Assembly: GCA_001819335.1 (NCBI GenBank)
Contig: MHMH01000022.1
Location: forward strand, 1 to 43,840
Source: Candidatus Nealsonbacteria bacterium RIFCSPLOWO2_01_FULL_43_32
Lineage (GTDB): Bacteria > Patescibacteriota > Minisyncoccia > Minisyncoccales > MHMH01
Direction of reading: 5' to 3'
DNA: 43,840 bases
Shown here: positions 26,606 through 34,689 of the stretch, piece by piece
How positions within the stretch are numbered: the first letter of the stretch is position 1
Layout: the number at the start of each line of letters is the position of its first letter
The notes under the pieces: generated by a model
The model's database searches: none
Told to the model about the DNA's origin: nothing
What the model saw: the letters and a program-made list of their open reading frames with translations, nothing else
Translations under genes and position numbers: made by a program

Positions 26606-26611
26606 TTATTT

Positions 26612-27919
26612 ATGGACATAAAAAATTTTACCTCGGCCTTAAGCCAGATTGCCGAGGAAAAAGGCATTCCGGCCGAAAAAGTCATTGAAACCATTGAAAT
26701 GGCTATTGCGGCTGCTTATAAAAAAGATTACGGCAAAAAAGGCCAAATCATTAAAGCCAAGTTTGATACAAAAACCGGCGATGTTAAGTTTTGGCAGGTG
26801 AAGCAGGTTTTAACGGAAGACATGATTTATTCAGACGCCGAGCTTTTAGAAATGAAAGCGCAGGCGGACGAAGATGAAGCAAAGCTTCATCGCCCAGAAG
26901 AAGAATTGGGAGACAAGGAGGGGAAAATCCGTTTCAACCCGGAAAAACACATCATGCTGGCCGAGGCTAAAAAAATCAACCCCAAGATTAAAGTCGGCGA
27001 AGACTTGGAAGCGTCTTTGGAGGCACAGGGCGATTACGGCCGGATTGCGGCTCAAACAGCGAAGCAAGTTGTCCTGCAGAGAATCAGGGAAGCGGAAAGA
27101 GAGGTTGTTTTTTCGGAATTCAAATCAAAAGAGGGCGAGATTATTTCCGGCATTGTCCAGAGAATTGAGGGCCGAACCGTTTTTTTTGACATCGGCAAAA
27201 CCTTAGGCATACTCTCGCAGGAAGAACAGGTGCCCAGGGAGTTTTATCGTACTGGTCAGCGGCTGAAAGTCTATATTATTAAGGTGGAAGAAACCTCAAG
27301 AGGCCCGGTGGTTTTTCTCTCACGGGCTTATCCCAAGATTATTTCTAAACTTTTTGAGCTGGAAGTGCCTGAAGTTTCGTCAGGCGCCGTCGCGATCAAA
27401 TCGGTCGCTCGGGAACCGGGTTCCCGTTCCAAAATAGCCGTGGCTTCAAACGTTGAAGGCGTTGACCCGATTGGCAGCATGGTCGGCCAAAGAGGCACGC
27501 GGGTGACCGCGGTCATCAATGAACTGGGCGGAGAAAAGATTGACATTATTGAATGGTCGGAAGACCCGGAAGCATATATTGCCCATGCCATGTCTCCGGC
27601 TAAAGTGGTTGAGGTTAAGGTGATGCCCAAGAATAAAGCTTTGGTTTTGGTGCCCGAAGACCAGCTTTCCTTGGCTATCGGTAAAGACGGCCAGAACGTC
27701 AGATTAGCGGCGAAATTAACCGGCTGGAAAATAGACGTGCGGTCCTTTGAAAGGGCCGAGGAGGAGAGGCAAGCAGCAGAAAAAGCAAAGGAAGAAAAAC
27801 CTAAAAAAGAAGTGAAGAAAGAGGTTAAGAAGAAAAAGTCGGCTAAAAAATCCGAAGCACGAAATCCGAAATCCGAAACAAACCCTAATGACCAAAGTTC
27901 AAAATCTAAAACAGTTTAG
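26612..27919 (+). CDS. nusA: Transcription termination/antitermination factor NusA
   Basis: S1 and KH domains (VDPIGSMVGQRGTRVTAVINELGGEKIDIIEWSEDP; LAIGKDGQNVRLAAKLTGWKIDV). Start MDIKNFTSAL at 26612. Confidence 0.96.
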   Translation: MDIKNFTSALSQIAEEKGIPAEKVIETIEMAIAAAYKKDYGKKGQIIKAKFDTKTGDVKFWQVKQVLTEDMIYSDAELLEMKAQADEDEAKLHRPEEELGDKEGKIRFNPEKHIMLAEAKKINPKIKVGEDLEASLEAQGDYGRIAAQTAKQVVLQRIREAEREVVFSEFKSKEGEIISGIVQRIEGRTVFFDIGKTLGILSQEEQVPREFYRTGQRLKVYIIKVEETSRGPVVFLSRAYPKIISKLFELEVPEVSSGAVAIKSVAREPGSRSKIAVASNVEGVDPIGSMVGQRGTRVTAVINELGGEKIDIIEWSEDPEAYIAHAMSPAKVVEVKVMPKNKALVLVPEDQLSLAIGKDGQNVRLAAKLTGWKIDVRSFERAEEERQAAEKAKEEKPKKEVKKEVKKKKSAKKSEARNPKSETNPNDQSSKSKTV

Positions 27920-27976
27920 AAAATTAGAATTTATAATTTTTAATTTGTTTCGAATTTCGATATTCGAATTTCGAAT
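27852..27976. repeat. Dispersed repeat, copy 1 (overlaps nusA 3' end)
   Basis: ATCCGAAGCACGAAATC...TTTAGAAAATTAGAATTTATA...TTTCGAATTTCG; related copy at 38500-38626. Confidence 0.75.
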
Positions 27977-27984
27977 TTAAACGT

Positions 27985-29964
27985 ATGTTATATTTCCCCA
28001 TTATCGTTTCTCTTTTCGTTTTAATCTTCGCCCTTTTTTTGATTAAACAGATCCAGCAAGCTCATGCTGGAGACGGCAAAATGCTCGCGGTGGCCAATTA
28101 CATTAAAGAAGGAGCTCTGGCTTACCTGAAAAGACAGTTCCAAAGCATTGTTCTCATAGCCCTGGCGCTTTTTCTGATTCTTTGGATTTTCTTGGGCTTT
28201 AAAACAGCCGCTGGATTTTTAATCGGCGCTGGTTTTTCCGCCCTAGCCGGGTTTGTGGGCATGCTCGTTTCCACCCAAAGTAATGTTAAAGTGGCCCAAG
28301 CCGCCCAAAATGGCCAAGGGCCAGCTTTTAACTTAGCTTTTAAGGGTGGTTCGGTCACCGGGTTTCTCGTGGTGGGACTGGGGCTTTTGGCGGTCGCTGG
28401 TTTCTATATTTTAACCCACGATCTTGAGGCCTTGATCGCTTTAGGTTTTGGCGCTTCTTTAATTTCAGTTTTTGCCAGATTGGGCGGAGGCATTTATACC
28501 AAGGCAGCGGATGTGGGGGCTGATTTGGTGGGCAAAATTGAAAAAGGCATGCCTGAAGACGACCCCAGAAATCCGGCGGTGATTGCTGATTTGGTAGGGG
28601 ATAATGTCGGAGATTGCGCGGGCATGGCCGCTGACCTTTTTGAAACGTATGTGGTGACCTTGGTAGCGGCTATGGTTTTGGGTTCTTTGCTTTTCCCTGG
28701 ACAAATAGCCGCCATTTTGCTGCCGCTTTCTTTGGGTTCAATCGGCGTTTTAGCTTCCATTATTGCTAGTTTCTTTGTTAAATTAGGCCAAAAAGGCGTC
28801 ATGCCTGCTCTTTATAAAGGCCTTTTTACCGCCGCTGTTTTATCTGCCCTGGGTTTTTTCCCGGTGATTAAAAACTCGGTTTCTTTTTTAAATCTTAGCT
28901 GGTGGCAGCTTTATCTGCCAGCTTTGATGGGCTTGCTGGTGGCTGGCGCCATGTTTTTAGTCACTGACTATTATACTGCTAAAAAATACCGGCCGGTCCA
29001 ATCTCTCGCCCAGGCTTCAGAAACCGGCCACGCCACCAATGTGATCGCCGGCCTCGCCCTGGGCATGAAAGCTACCGCAGCGCCCGTCATGGTGATTGCC
29101 TTAGCCATTTTAGTCAGTTTCGTCTCCGGCGGCCTGCCAGGCTTAGCCATCTCGGTTGTCTCTATGCTTTCTTTGGCCGGCATGATTGTGGCTCTGGACT
29201 CTTACGGCCCGATTACTGACAATGCCTCGGGCATTGCTGAAATGGCTGGCTTGCCGGATAAAATCAGAGAAGTCACCGATGCCCTTGACGCCGTAGGCAA
29301 TACCACCAAAGCCGTGACCAAGGCTTATGCCATTGCTTCGGCCGGCTTGGCCGCCCTGGTGCTGTTTGCTGCTTACGCCCAGGCCATTCAGGATTTGGGC
29401 GCTAGAGTGTTATTTCTTTTGGCAGATTACAAGGTGGTGATCGGATTGTTTTTAGGCGGCCTCTTGCCTTATCTTTTTGCTTCTTTGGCCATGACAGCCG
29501 TGGGCAAAACCGCGGGCAAAGTAGTCGCTGAAGTGAGACGCCAATTCAAAGAAATCACTGGCCTGATGGAAGGCCAAGCCAAGCCGGAATACGGCCGTTG
29601 CGTTGATATTGTCACCAAAGCTGCTTTGAAAGAAATGGTCGCGCCTGCTTTAATCCCGGTTTTAGCGCCTATTTTGGTTGGCTTTATCTTGGGCCCCGAA
29701 GCCTTGGGCGGTTTGTTAATCGGCAGCATTATCACCGGCTTTTTTGTCGCCATTTCCATGACCACGGGCGGAGCGGCCTGGGATAATGCCAAGAAATACA
29801 TTGAGGACGGCCATTTGGGCGGCAAAGGCAGCCTAGCGCACAGCGCGGCCGTGACCGGCGACACCATCGGCGACCCTTACAAAGATACGGCTGGTCCGGC
29901 CATTAACCCCATGATTAAAGTTTTAAATATCGTCGCCTTGCTAATTGTCAGCTTCTTAGTATAA
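27985..29964 (+). CDS. hppA: Membrane-bound ion-translocating pyrophosphatase
   Basis: [46 protein letters not shown]. Confidence 0.97.
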   Translation: MLYFPIIVSLFVLIFALFLIKQIQQAHAGDGKMLAVANYIKEGALAYLKRQFQSIVLIALALFLILWIFLGFKTAAGFLIGAGFSALAGFVGMLVSTQSNVKVAQAAQNGQGPAFNLAFKGGSVTGFLVVGLGLLAVAGFYILTHDLEALIALGFGASLISVFARLGGGIYTKAADVGADLVGKIEKGMPEDDPRNPAVIADLVGDNVGDCAGMAADLFETYVVTLVAAMVLGSLLFPGQIAAILLPLSLGSIGVLASIIASFFVKLGQKGVMPALYKGLFTAAVLSALGFFPVIKNSVSFLNLSWWQLYLPALMGLLVAGAMFLVTDYYTAKKYRPVQSLAQASETGHATNVIAGLALGMKATAAPVMVIALAILVSFVSGGLPGLAISVVSMLSLAGMIVALDSYGPITDNASGIAEMAGLPDKIREVTDALDAVGNTTKAVTKAYAIASAGLAALVLFAAYAQAIQDLGARVLFLLADYKVVIGLFLGGLLPYLFASLAMTAVGKTAGKVVAEVRRQFKEITGLMEGQAKPEYGRCVDIVTKAALKEMVAPALIPVLAPILVGFILGPEALGGLLIGSIITGFFVAISMTTGGAAWDNAKKYIEDGHLGGKGSLAHSAAVTGDTIGDPYKDTAGPAINPMIKVLNIVALLIVSFLV

Positions 29965-29968
29965 TAAA

Positions 29969-30040
29969 ATCAGCGAATAATTAATTTGTTTCGAATATAC
30001 AAATTCGTAAATTCGTGATTGATTCGTTTTTCGTTGATTT
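29969..30040. repeat. Intergenic inverted-repeat family, copy 2
   Basis: AATCAGCGAATAATTAA...CGAATATACAAATTCGTAAATTCG...TTCGTTGATTTAAT. Confidence 0.6.
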
Positions 30041-30043
30041 AAT

Positions 30044-30628
30044 ATGAACTTAATACCTACGGTCATCGAAAAATCGCAATATGGCGAAAGGGCCTATGAC
30101 ATTTATTCCCGGCTTTTGAAAGACCGCATTATTTTTTTGGCCGGGCCGATTAATGACGCGGTGGCCAATTCCATCATCGCCCAGATGCTTTTCTTGGCTA
30201 ACCAGGACCCCAAAAAGGATATCCAGCTGTACCTCAACACGCCCGGTGGCTCGGTGACCGCCGGCATGGCGATCTACGACACCATGCAATACGTGAAATG
30301 CCCCGTGTCCACGGTGTGCGTGGGCATGGCAGCCAGCATGGGCGCCACGTTATTGGCGGCCGGGGAAAAGGGCAAGCGTTTTGCTCTGCCCAATTCCGAG
30401 ATTCTACTGCACCAGGTGATGGGGGAAGCGGGCGGCCAGGCCGTGGAGATTGAAATTACCGCCCGCCAAATCATTAAAATCAAAGATAAATTAAATAAGA
30501 TTCTAGCCCTTCGCACGGGCCAGCCTTTGGCCAAAGTGGAAAAAGACACGGACCGGGATTTTTATCTGACGGCTGACGAAGCCAAAGTTTACGGCCTGAT
30601 TGATCAGGTTATCAAGACTAAAGATTAA
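30044..30628 (+). CDS. clpP: ATP-dependent Clp protease proteolytic subunit
   Basis: [54 protein letters not shown]. Confidence 0.96.
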   Translation: MNLIPTVIEKSQYGERAYDIYSRLLKDRIIFLAGPINDAVANSIIAQMLFLANQDPKKDIQLYLNTPGGSVTAGMAIYDTMQYVKCPVSTVCVGMAASMGATLLAAGEKGKRFALPNSEILLHQVMGEAGGQAVEIEITARQIIKIKDKLNKILALRTGQPLAKVEKDTDRDFYLTADEAKVYGLIDQVIKTKD

Positions 30629-30631
30629 GCC

Positions 30632-30660
30632 ATTTAAGTAACTTCGGGAGTCACTTAAGT
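30632..30660. repeat. Palindromic repeat, second copy
   Basis: ATTTAAGTAACTTCGGGAGTCACTTAAGT. Confidence 0.75.
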
Positions 30661-30713
30661 GGTTTGCGCACTTGCCCGGTTTTTTTGTTTTATGGTAAAA
30701 TATAGATAGCATC

Positions 30714-30950
30714 ATGATGAAGAAAATAATCATTTCGCTTATGGTCGCTCTGGCTTTGTTTTTGGCTCTGGCTGTTGGTGTTTTTTTAATCTTGAAATTC
30801 GGCGAGAAACAGCCGGTTCAGGCTCCCAAAGAAGAACAAACCCTGGAAGAAAAAATAAAAAGCGCTACAGCTCCCGCAAGAACGGGCCCCTTATCCACGG
30901 AAGAAGGGCAAAGAATAGAAAAATTATTAAAAAGCGTAACTGCGCCATAA
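30714..30950 (+). CDS. Small single-TM protein
   Basis: MMKKIIISLMVALALFLALAVGVFLILKFG hydrophobic N-terminus. Confidence 0.55.
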   Translation: MMKKIIISLMVALALFLALAVGVFLILKFGEKQPVQAPKEEQTLEEKIKSATAPARTGPLSTEEGQRIEKLLKSVTAP

Positions 30951-30970
30951 TAATTAATAAAAATAAATCT

Positions 30971-31834
30971 ATGCAAAAACAAGTTTCGCCAAAAATAGTC
31001 GCTTTAACCTTCGGGATTTTAACTATTGCTTTTCTGGCGGCTTTCTACGTCGTGGCCTGGCAGGAGCCGACCCAGGCTCCACCCGGAGGCAATGTGGCCG
31101 CACCCCTGAATATCAGTAATGTCGGCCAATCGAAGGAGGGCGGTTTGATTTTAAACACCGGCGGAGCAGAGTATGGTCTTATTGTAGATGAAGGAAAAAC
31201 CAAATTGGAAGGAAATGGCTTAATTCTTCCGCCGATTTATCGCCCAGATGCTCCAGAAATTGGTCAAATTTATCTCGATCAAAAAGATAATTATCTATAT
31301 TATTATAATGGTAACCAATGGATAAGAATAGGAACTTCTCTTTCGGGGGCAGGTTGTACTTCTCCCGAGGATTGTGAAAGTGGTTTTTGTTATCGAGATG
31401 AAGACGGTGATGGTTATAGTATGGCAACAGGACAAAAATTTTGTCAGACAGTTGCTTCTGCTGGGACCGACTGCTATGACGCAAACGTCAATGCCCGGCC
31501 GGGGCAGACCTCATACTTCACGGTCAACAGAGGAGATGGAAGTTTTGACTATGATTGTGATGGTATTCAGGGAGCTTCGTGTGCCACTGTTAGCAACCTT
31601 TCGCCGACGACCTGCAAATGGACTTACGGCAACGAAACCGACGAAGCAATAGGAGGCTGGCTGGGTTCCTCGCCCGCATGCGGTACCGTTGGCGTGCTCC
31701 GATATGTCAATTCTTTCGGTATGGTAGGTGGTTATTGTGTAGGAAAGCAGGGGTATCTCCTTGGATGTGGTCAGAAGTCTGGGCATGGGTATTATGGAAC
31801 ACTTGATCTTAGCGAGACGCAGACGTGTAAATAA
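30971..31834 (+). CDS. Surface/pseudopilin-like protein with PPGGNV module
   Basis: N-terminal TM; EPTQAPPGGNVAAPLNISNVGQSKEGGLILNTGG shared with the gene at 32794. Confidence 0.7.
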   Translation: MQKQVSPKIVALTFGILTIAFLAAFYVVAWQEPTQAPPGGNVAAPLNISNVGQSKEGGLILNTGGAEYGLIVDEGKTKLEGNGLILPPIYRPDAPEIGQIYLDQKDNYLYYYNGNQWIRIGTSLSGAGCTSPEDCESGFCYRDEDGDGYSMATGQKFCQTVASAGTDCYDANVNARPGQTSYFTVNRGDGSFDYDCDGIQGASCATVSNLSPTTCKWTYGNETDEAIGGWLGSSPACGTVGVLRYVNSFGMVGGYCVGKQGYLLGCGQKSGHGYYGTLDLSETQTCK

Positions 31835-31934
31835 ATTGAAAAACAGAGGCGTTCGGTATGTTTAAAATTTCAAAGCAGGCTTTGATTAAGATTGGAAAAT
31901 GTTTTTTGATTTTTTTTGGGGCGGTTTTAATCAA

Positions 31935-32342
31935 ATGAAAAAAGAAGATCGGCAAAATTTAATAAGATTATCAAAGAAAATTTTTCAGAAGGAGAGAGGG
32001 ATTTTGTTTTGTTATTTGTTTGGCTCTCAAACAACCAAAAATACCGTTTCGGATAGCGACGTGGATTTAGCTGTTTTCTTTGAGAAAAACCAGGTCAACG
32101 ATTTTTTTGAAAGACGATTGGAGTTGATTGGCGAGCTTTCAAAACTTCTGGGAAAAGAAGCGGATGTAGTAGTTTTAAATACTGCGCCGCCATTCTTGAG
32201 ATACGTGGTTTTAAAAGAAGGCAAGTTAATTTTTGAAAGAGATAAGGGCAAAAGAATCGATTTTGAGCTTAAAAGCCTTAATGAATATTTTGATTTCAAG
32301 CCTATTTTAGAAAAGTATCATCAACGATTATTAACTTCTTAA
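31935..32342 (+). CDS. MNT-type nucleotidyltransferase (antitoxin-like)
   Basis: LFGSQTTKNTVSDSDVDLAVFF (GSx10DxD). Confidence 0.85.
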   Translation: MKKEDRQNLIRLSKKIFQKERGILFCYLFGSQTTKNTVSDSDVDLAVFFEKNQVNDFFERRLELIGELSKLLGKEADVVVLNTAPPFLRYVVLKEGKLIFERDKGKRIDFELKSLNEYFDFKPILEKYHQRLLTS

Positions 32343-32351
32343 TGTTGATTT

Positions 32352-32783
32352 ATGACTTCTTTAACCCGCCAGAAAATTTTAGAAAAATTAGAGAATTTTC
32401 AGGAATATCTGAAATATCTTTATCAACTTCGGCAGGAAGCAAGGAGTGAGAAGGTGTTTTTAAGAGATTTCCATTTATTTGGGAATACCGAAAGATATCT
32501 TCAGCTGTCTATCCAGAGTATTATTGACATCGCCCATCTGATAATAATTGACCTCAATTTAAAGCGGCCCGAAGATAATTATGAAGCAATTTCAATTCTT
32601 TTTGAAAAAAGGATAATTTCCGATAGTTTGGCCCAAACATTGACAAAGATGGTTGGATTGAGGAATATCTTGGTTCATGAATACGGTAAAATAGATAGAA
32701 AAAAAGTTTTCAAAATTCTTACGGGAAAACTTCAGGATCTAGAGTTATTCAAAAAACAAATTATAGTTTTTCTTAAGAAATAA
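32352..32783 (+). CDS. HEPN-domain (DUF86-like) RNase toxin
   Basis: MVGLRNILVHEYGKI (Rx4H motif); follows the MNT gene. Confidence 0.85.
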   Translation: MTSLTRQKILEKLENFQEYLKYLYQLRQEARSEKVFLRDFHLFGNTERYLQLSIQSIIDIAHLIIIDLNLKRPEDNYEAISILFEKRIISDSLAQTLTKMVGLRNILVHEYGKIDRKKVFKILTGKLQDLELFKKQIIVFLKK

Positions 32784-32793
32784 ATAATTATTA

Positions 32794-33429
32794 ATGAATA
32801 TGCGAAAACAAATCTTTTCCAAAATTTCATCTTATTTCCCTCAAATATTAGCCCTGCTTTTATTGTCGGCTTTTGCGGCATATGGCTGGACAGAGCCGAC
32901 GCAGGCCCCGCCCGGGGGAAACGTGGCCACGCCGCTTAACACCAGCAATATTGGCCAGTCCAAAGAAGGCGGTTTGATTTTAAACACCGGCGGAGCAACT
33001 AACGGCCTGGTTATAGATAAAGGGAATCTTTGTCTTGGCGCTGATTGCAGGGGCAGTTGGCCCGTAGCGGGGGCAATCCCTTCCGGTATGATTGCTATGT
33101 TTGATACTTCCTGCCCTGCTGGTTGGACGAGGTTTGCGGCTTTGGATAACAAGTTCCCGCAGGGTGCGGCTACTTATGGCGGCACTGGAGGAGCATCTAC
33201 GCACACGCATGGTTATACTGATAAGATGTTGGGTACTCCGGGCGGGGCCGGTCCGCAGATAAGTTCGAGTGGGTCAGCATGTGGTGAGTACGGGAGCCGG
33301 ATATTCACCGTGGAGATCATACCAGGAGGTGGCGATGGGGCTCCAACCTGTTCAAGTGCCTCAAGAACTACTGGAAGCGGTGACAATATGCCGCCGTACC
33401 TCAATGTCATCTGGTGCAAAAAGGATTAA
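32794..33429 (+). CDS. Surface protein: PPGGNV module plus tail-collar-like C-terminus
   Basis: PPGGNVATPLNTSNIGQSKEGGLILNTGG then IPSGMIAMFDTSCPAGWTRFAALDNKFPQG...PPYLNVIWCKKD. Confidence 0.7.
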   Translation: MNMRKQIFSKISSYFPQILALLLLSAFAAYGWTEPTQAPPGGNVATPLNTSNIGQSKEGGLILNTGGATNGLVIDKGNLCLGADCRGSWPVAGAIPSGMIAMFDTSCPAGWTRFAALDNKFPQGAATYGGTGGASTHTHGYTDKMLGTPGGAGPQISSSGSACGEYGSRIFTVEIIPGGGDGAPTCSSASRTTGSGDNMPPYLNVIWCKKD

Positions 33430-33438
33430 AATAGATAT

Positions 33439-33528
33439 ATGCCGCGGAGAAAAATTATTTATATTTTCGTTGCAGTGATTTTAGCCGGAGGGTTGGTTTA
33501 TGCCGGGGCAAAACCGAATTCGAGGTAA
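33439..33528 (+). CDS. Short 29-aa membrane peptide (possible gene remnant)
   Basis: MPRRKIIYIFVAVILAGGLVYAGAKPNSR. Confidence 0.3.
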   Translation: MPRRKIIYIFVAVILAGGLVYAGAKPNSR

Positions 33529-33609
33529 AGACGATAAATATTTTATAGGTTATGAACCCCATTAGAAATCTCGTGTTTACAAACGAATTTCTCGAGTGGG
33601 GGAAAAACC

Positions 33610-33750
33610 ATGAATAATCTATCAAAGATTTCTAGCGGGGCAGGAAAAATATTATTTCTAACCATTTTAATAGTTTCCGGTTTTTTCCTTTTGCCGAAAG
33701 ACGCGGGGGCAGCTATCGCCGCTTTTGGGCATTGTGCGGGGTCGGGATAA
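33610..33750 (+). pseudogene. Truncated 5' copy of the surface gene at 34682
   Basis: MNNLSKISSGAGKILFLTILIVSGFFLLPKDAGAA then stop; contains the 52-bp exact repeat. Confidence 0.65.
33645..33696 (+). repeat. 52-bp exact direct repeat, copy 1
   Basis: AAAAATATTATTTCTAACCATTTTAATAGTTTCCGGTTTTTTCCTTTTGCCG; identical at 34690-34741. Confidence 0.95.
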
Positions 33751-33808
33751 GCACAATCTCAACCTCCGGTCTCTTCAATTGTTGCCGAAAATATGATAGA
33801 ATTAAATC

Positions 33809-34123
33809 ATGAAGAATCTTCCGGACGATTTCCCCCGGTCCCTTAAAAAATATTTTTGGGACACGGATTTCTCAAAATTAAATAAAAATTCTCATTCTCA
33901 ATTTATTATCGGGAGAATTTTAGAGTACGGAGATGAAAGAGCGATAAAGTGGCTGTTCAAATCTTTTAAAAGATCCGAGATTGGAGAAACGATTGAAAAG
34001 AGACGAAATATGTCGCCATTAAGCGCTCATTATTGGGGTTTGATTTTAAGCATCCCCAGAGATAAAATTTTATGTTTACAGCAACAATCTCAAAACAAAC
34101 TGCAGAAAACTTGGCCTCATTAG
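33809..34123 (+). CDS. Putative antitoxin (DUF6922-like) of AbiEii-type system
   Basis: FWDTDFSKL..SQFIIGRILEYGDERAIKWLFKSF; directly upstream of and overlapping an AbiEii-like gene. Confidence 0.65.
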   Translation: MKNLPDDFPRSLKKYFWDTDFSKLNKNSHSQFIIGRILEYGDERAIKWLFKSFKRSEIGETIEKRRNMSPLSAHYWGLILSIPRDKILCLQQQSQNKLQKTWPH

Positions 34124-34689
34124 GAAAGTCAAGGATACTCGGCGATGCTTATTTGGCCGGCGGCACCGCGCTTGCTTTGCAGATAGGTCATCGCATTTCT
34201 TATGACCTTGATTTTTTTACCGATAAAGAATTTAAAGCCCAGGTTTTTCTTAAAGCAATGAGTCGGTTCAAGCTATACCAGCATGAAAGGGTGGAGTGGG
34301 GAACAATCTTAGGCAAACTGGGGGGCGTTAAATTCAGTCTATTTTATTATCCCTATCCTCTTTTAAAAAAAACAATTAGTTTTAGAAATATCAATATCGC
34401 CAGTGTAACTGATATTGCGGCAATGAAGATAGCGGCTATCAGCGAAAGGGGAACGAAAAGGGATTTCATAGATTTATATTTTATTCTTCAAAAAACTACC
34501 CTTGCCGAAGTGTTTAATTTTTATAACAGAAAATATCAAAAATTATCTTCTAATTTGGTTCATATCAAAAAAAGTTTAGTTTATTTTAAAGATGCCGAGA
34601 ACGACCCTTCGCCAAAAATGATAATTCCCATTTCTTGGGGGAAAGTGGAATCTTTTTTCGAAAAAGAAATTAAGAATATCAATGTGTAA
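34072..34689 (+). CDS. AbiEii/AbiGii-like nucleotidyltransferase toxin
   Basis: YLAGGTALALQIGHRISYDLDFFTDKEF; DIAAMKIAAISERGTKRDFIDLYFIL. Confidence 0.85.
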   Translation: MFTATISKQTAENLASLGKSRILGDAYLAGGTALALQIGHRISYDLDFFTDKEFKAQVFLKAMSRFKLYQHERVEWGTILGKLGGVKFSLFYYPYPLLKKTISFRNINIASVTDIAAMKIAAISERGTKRDFIDLYFILQKTTLAEVFNFYNRKYQKLSSNLVHIKKSLVYFKDAENDPSPKMIIPISWGKVESFFEKEIKNINV

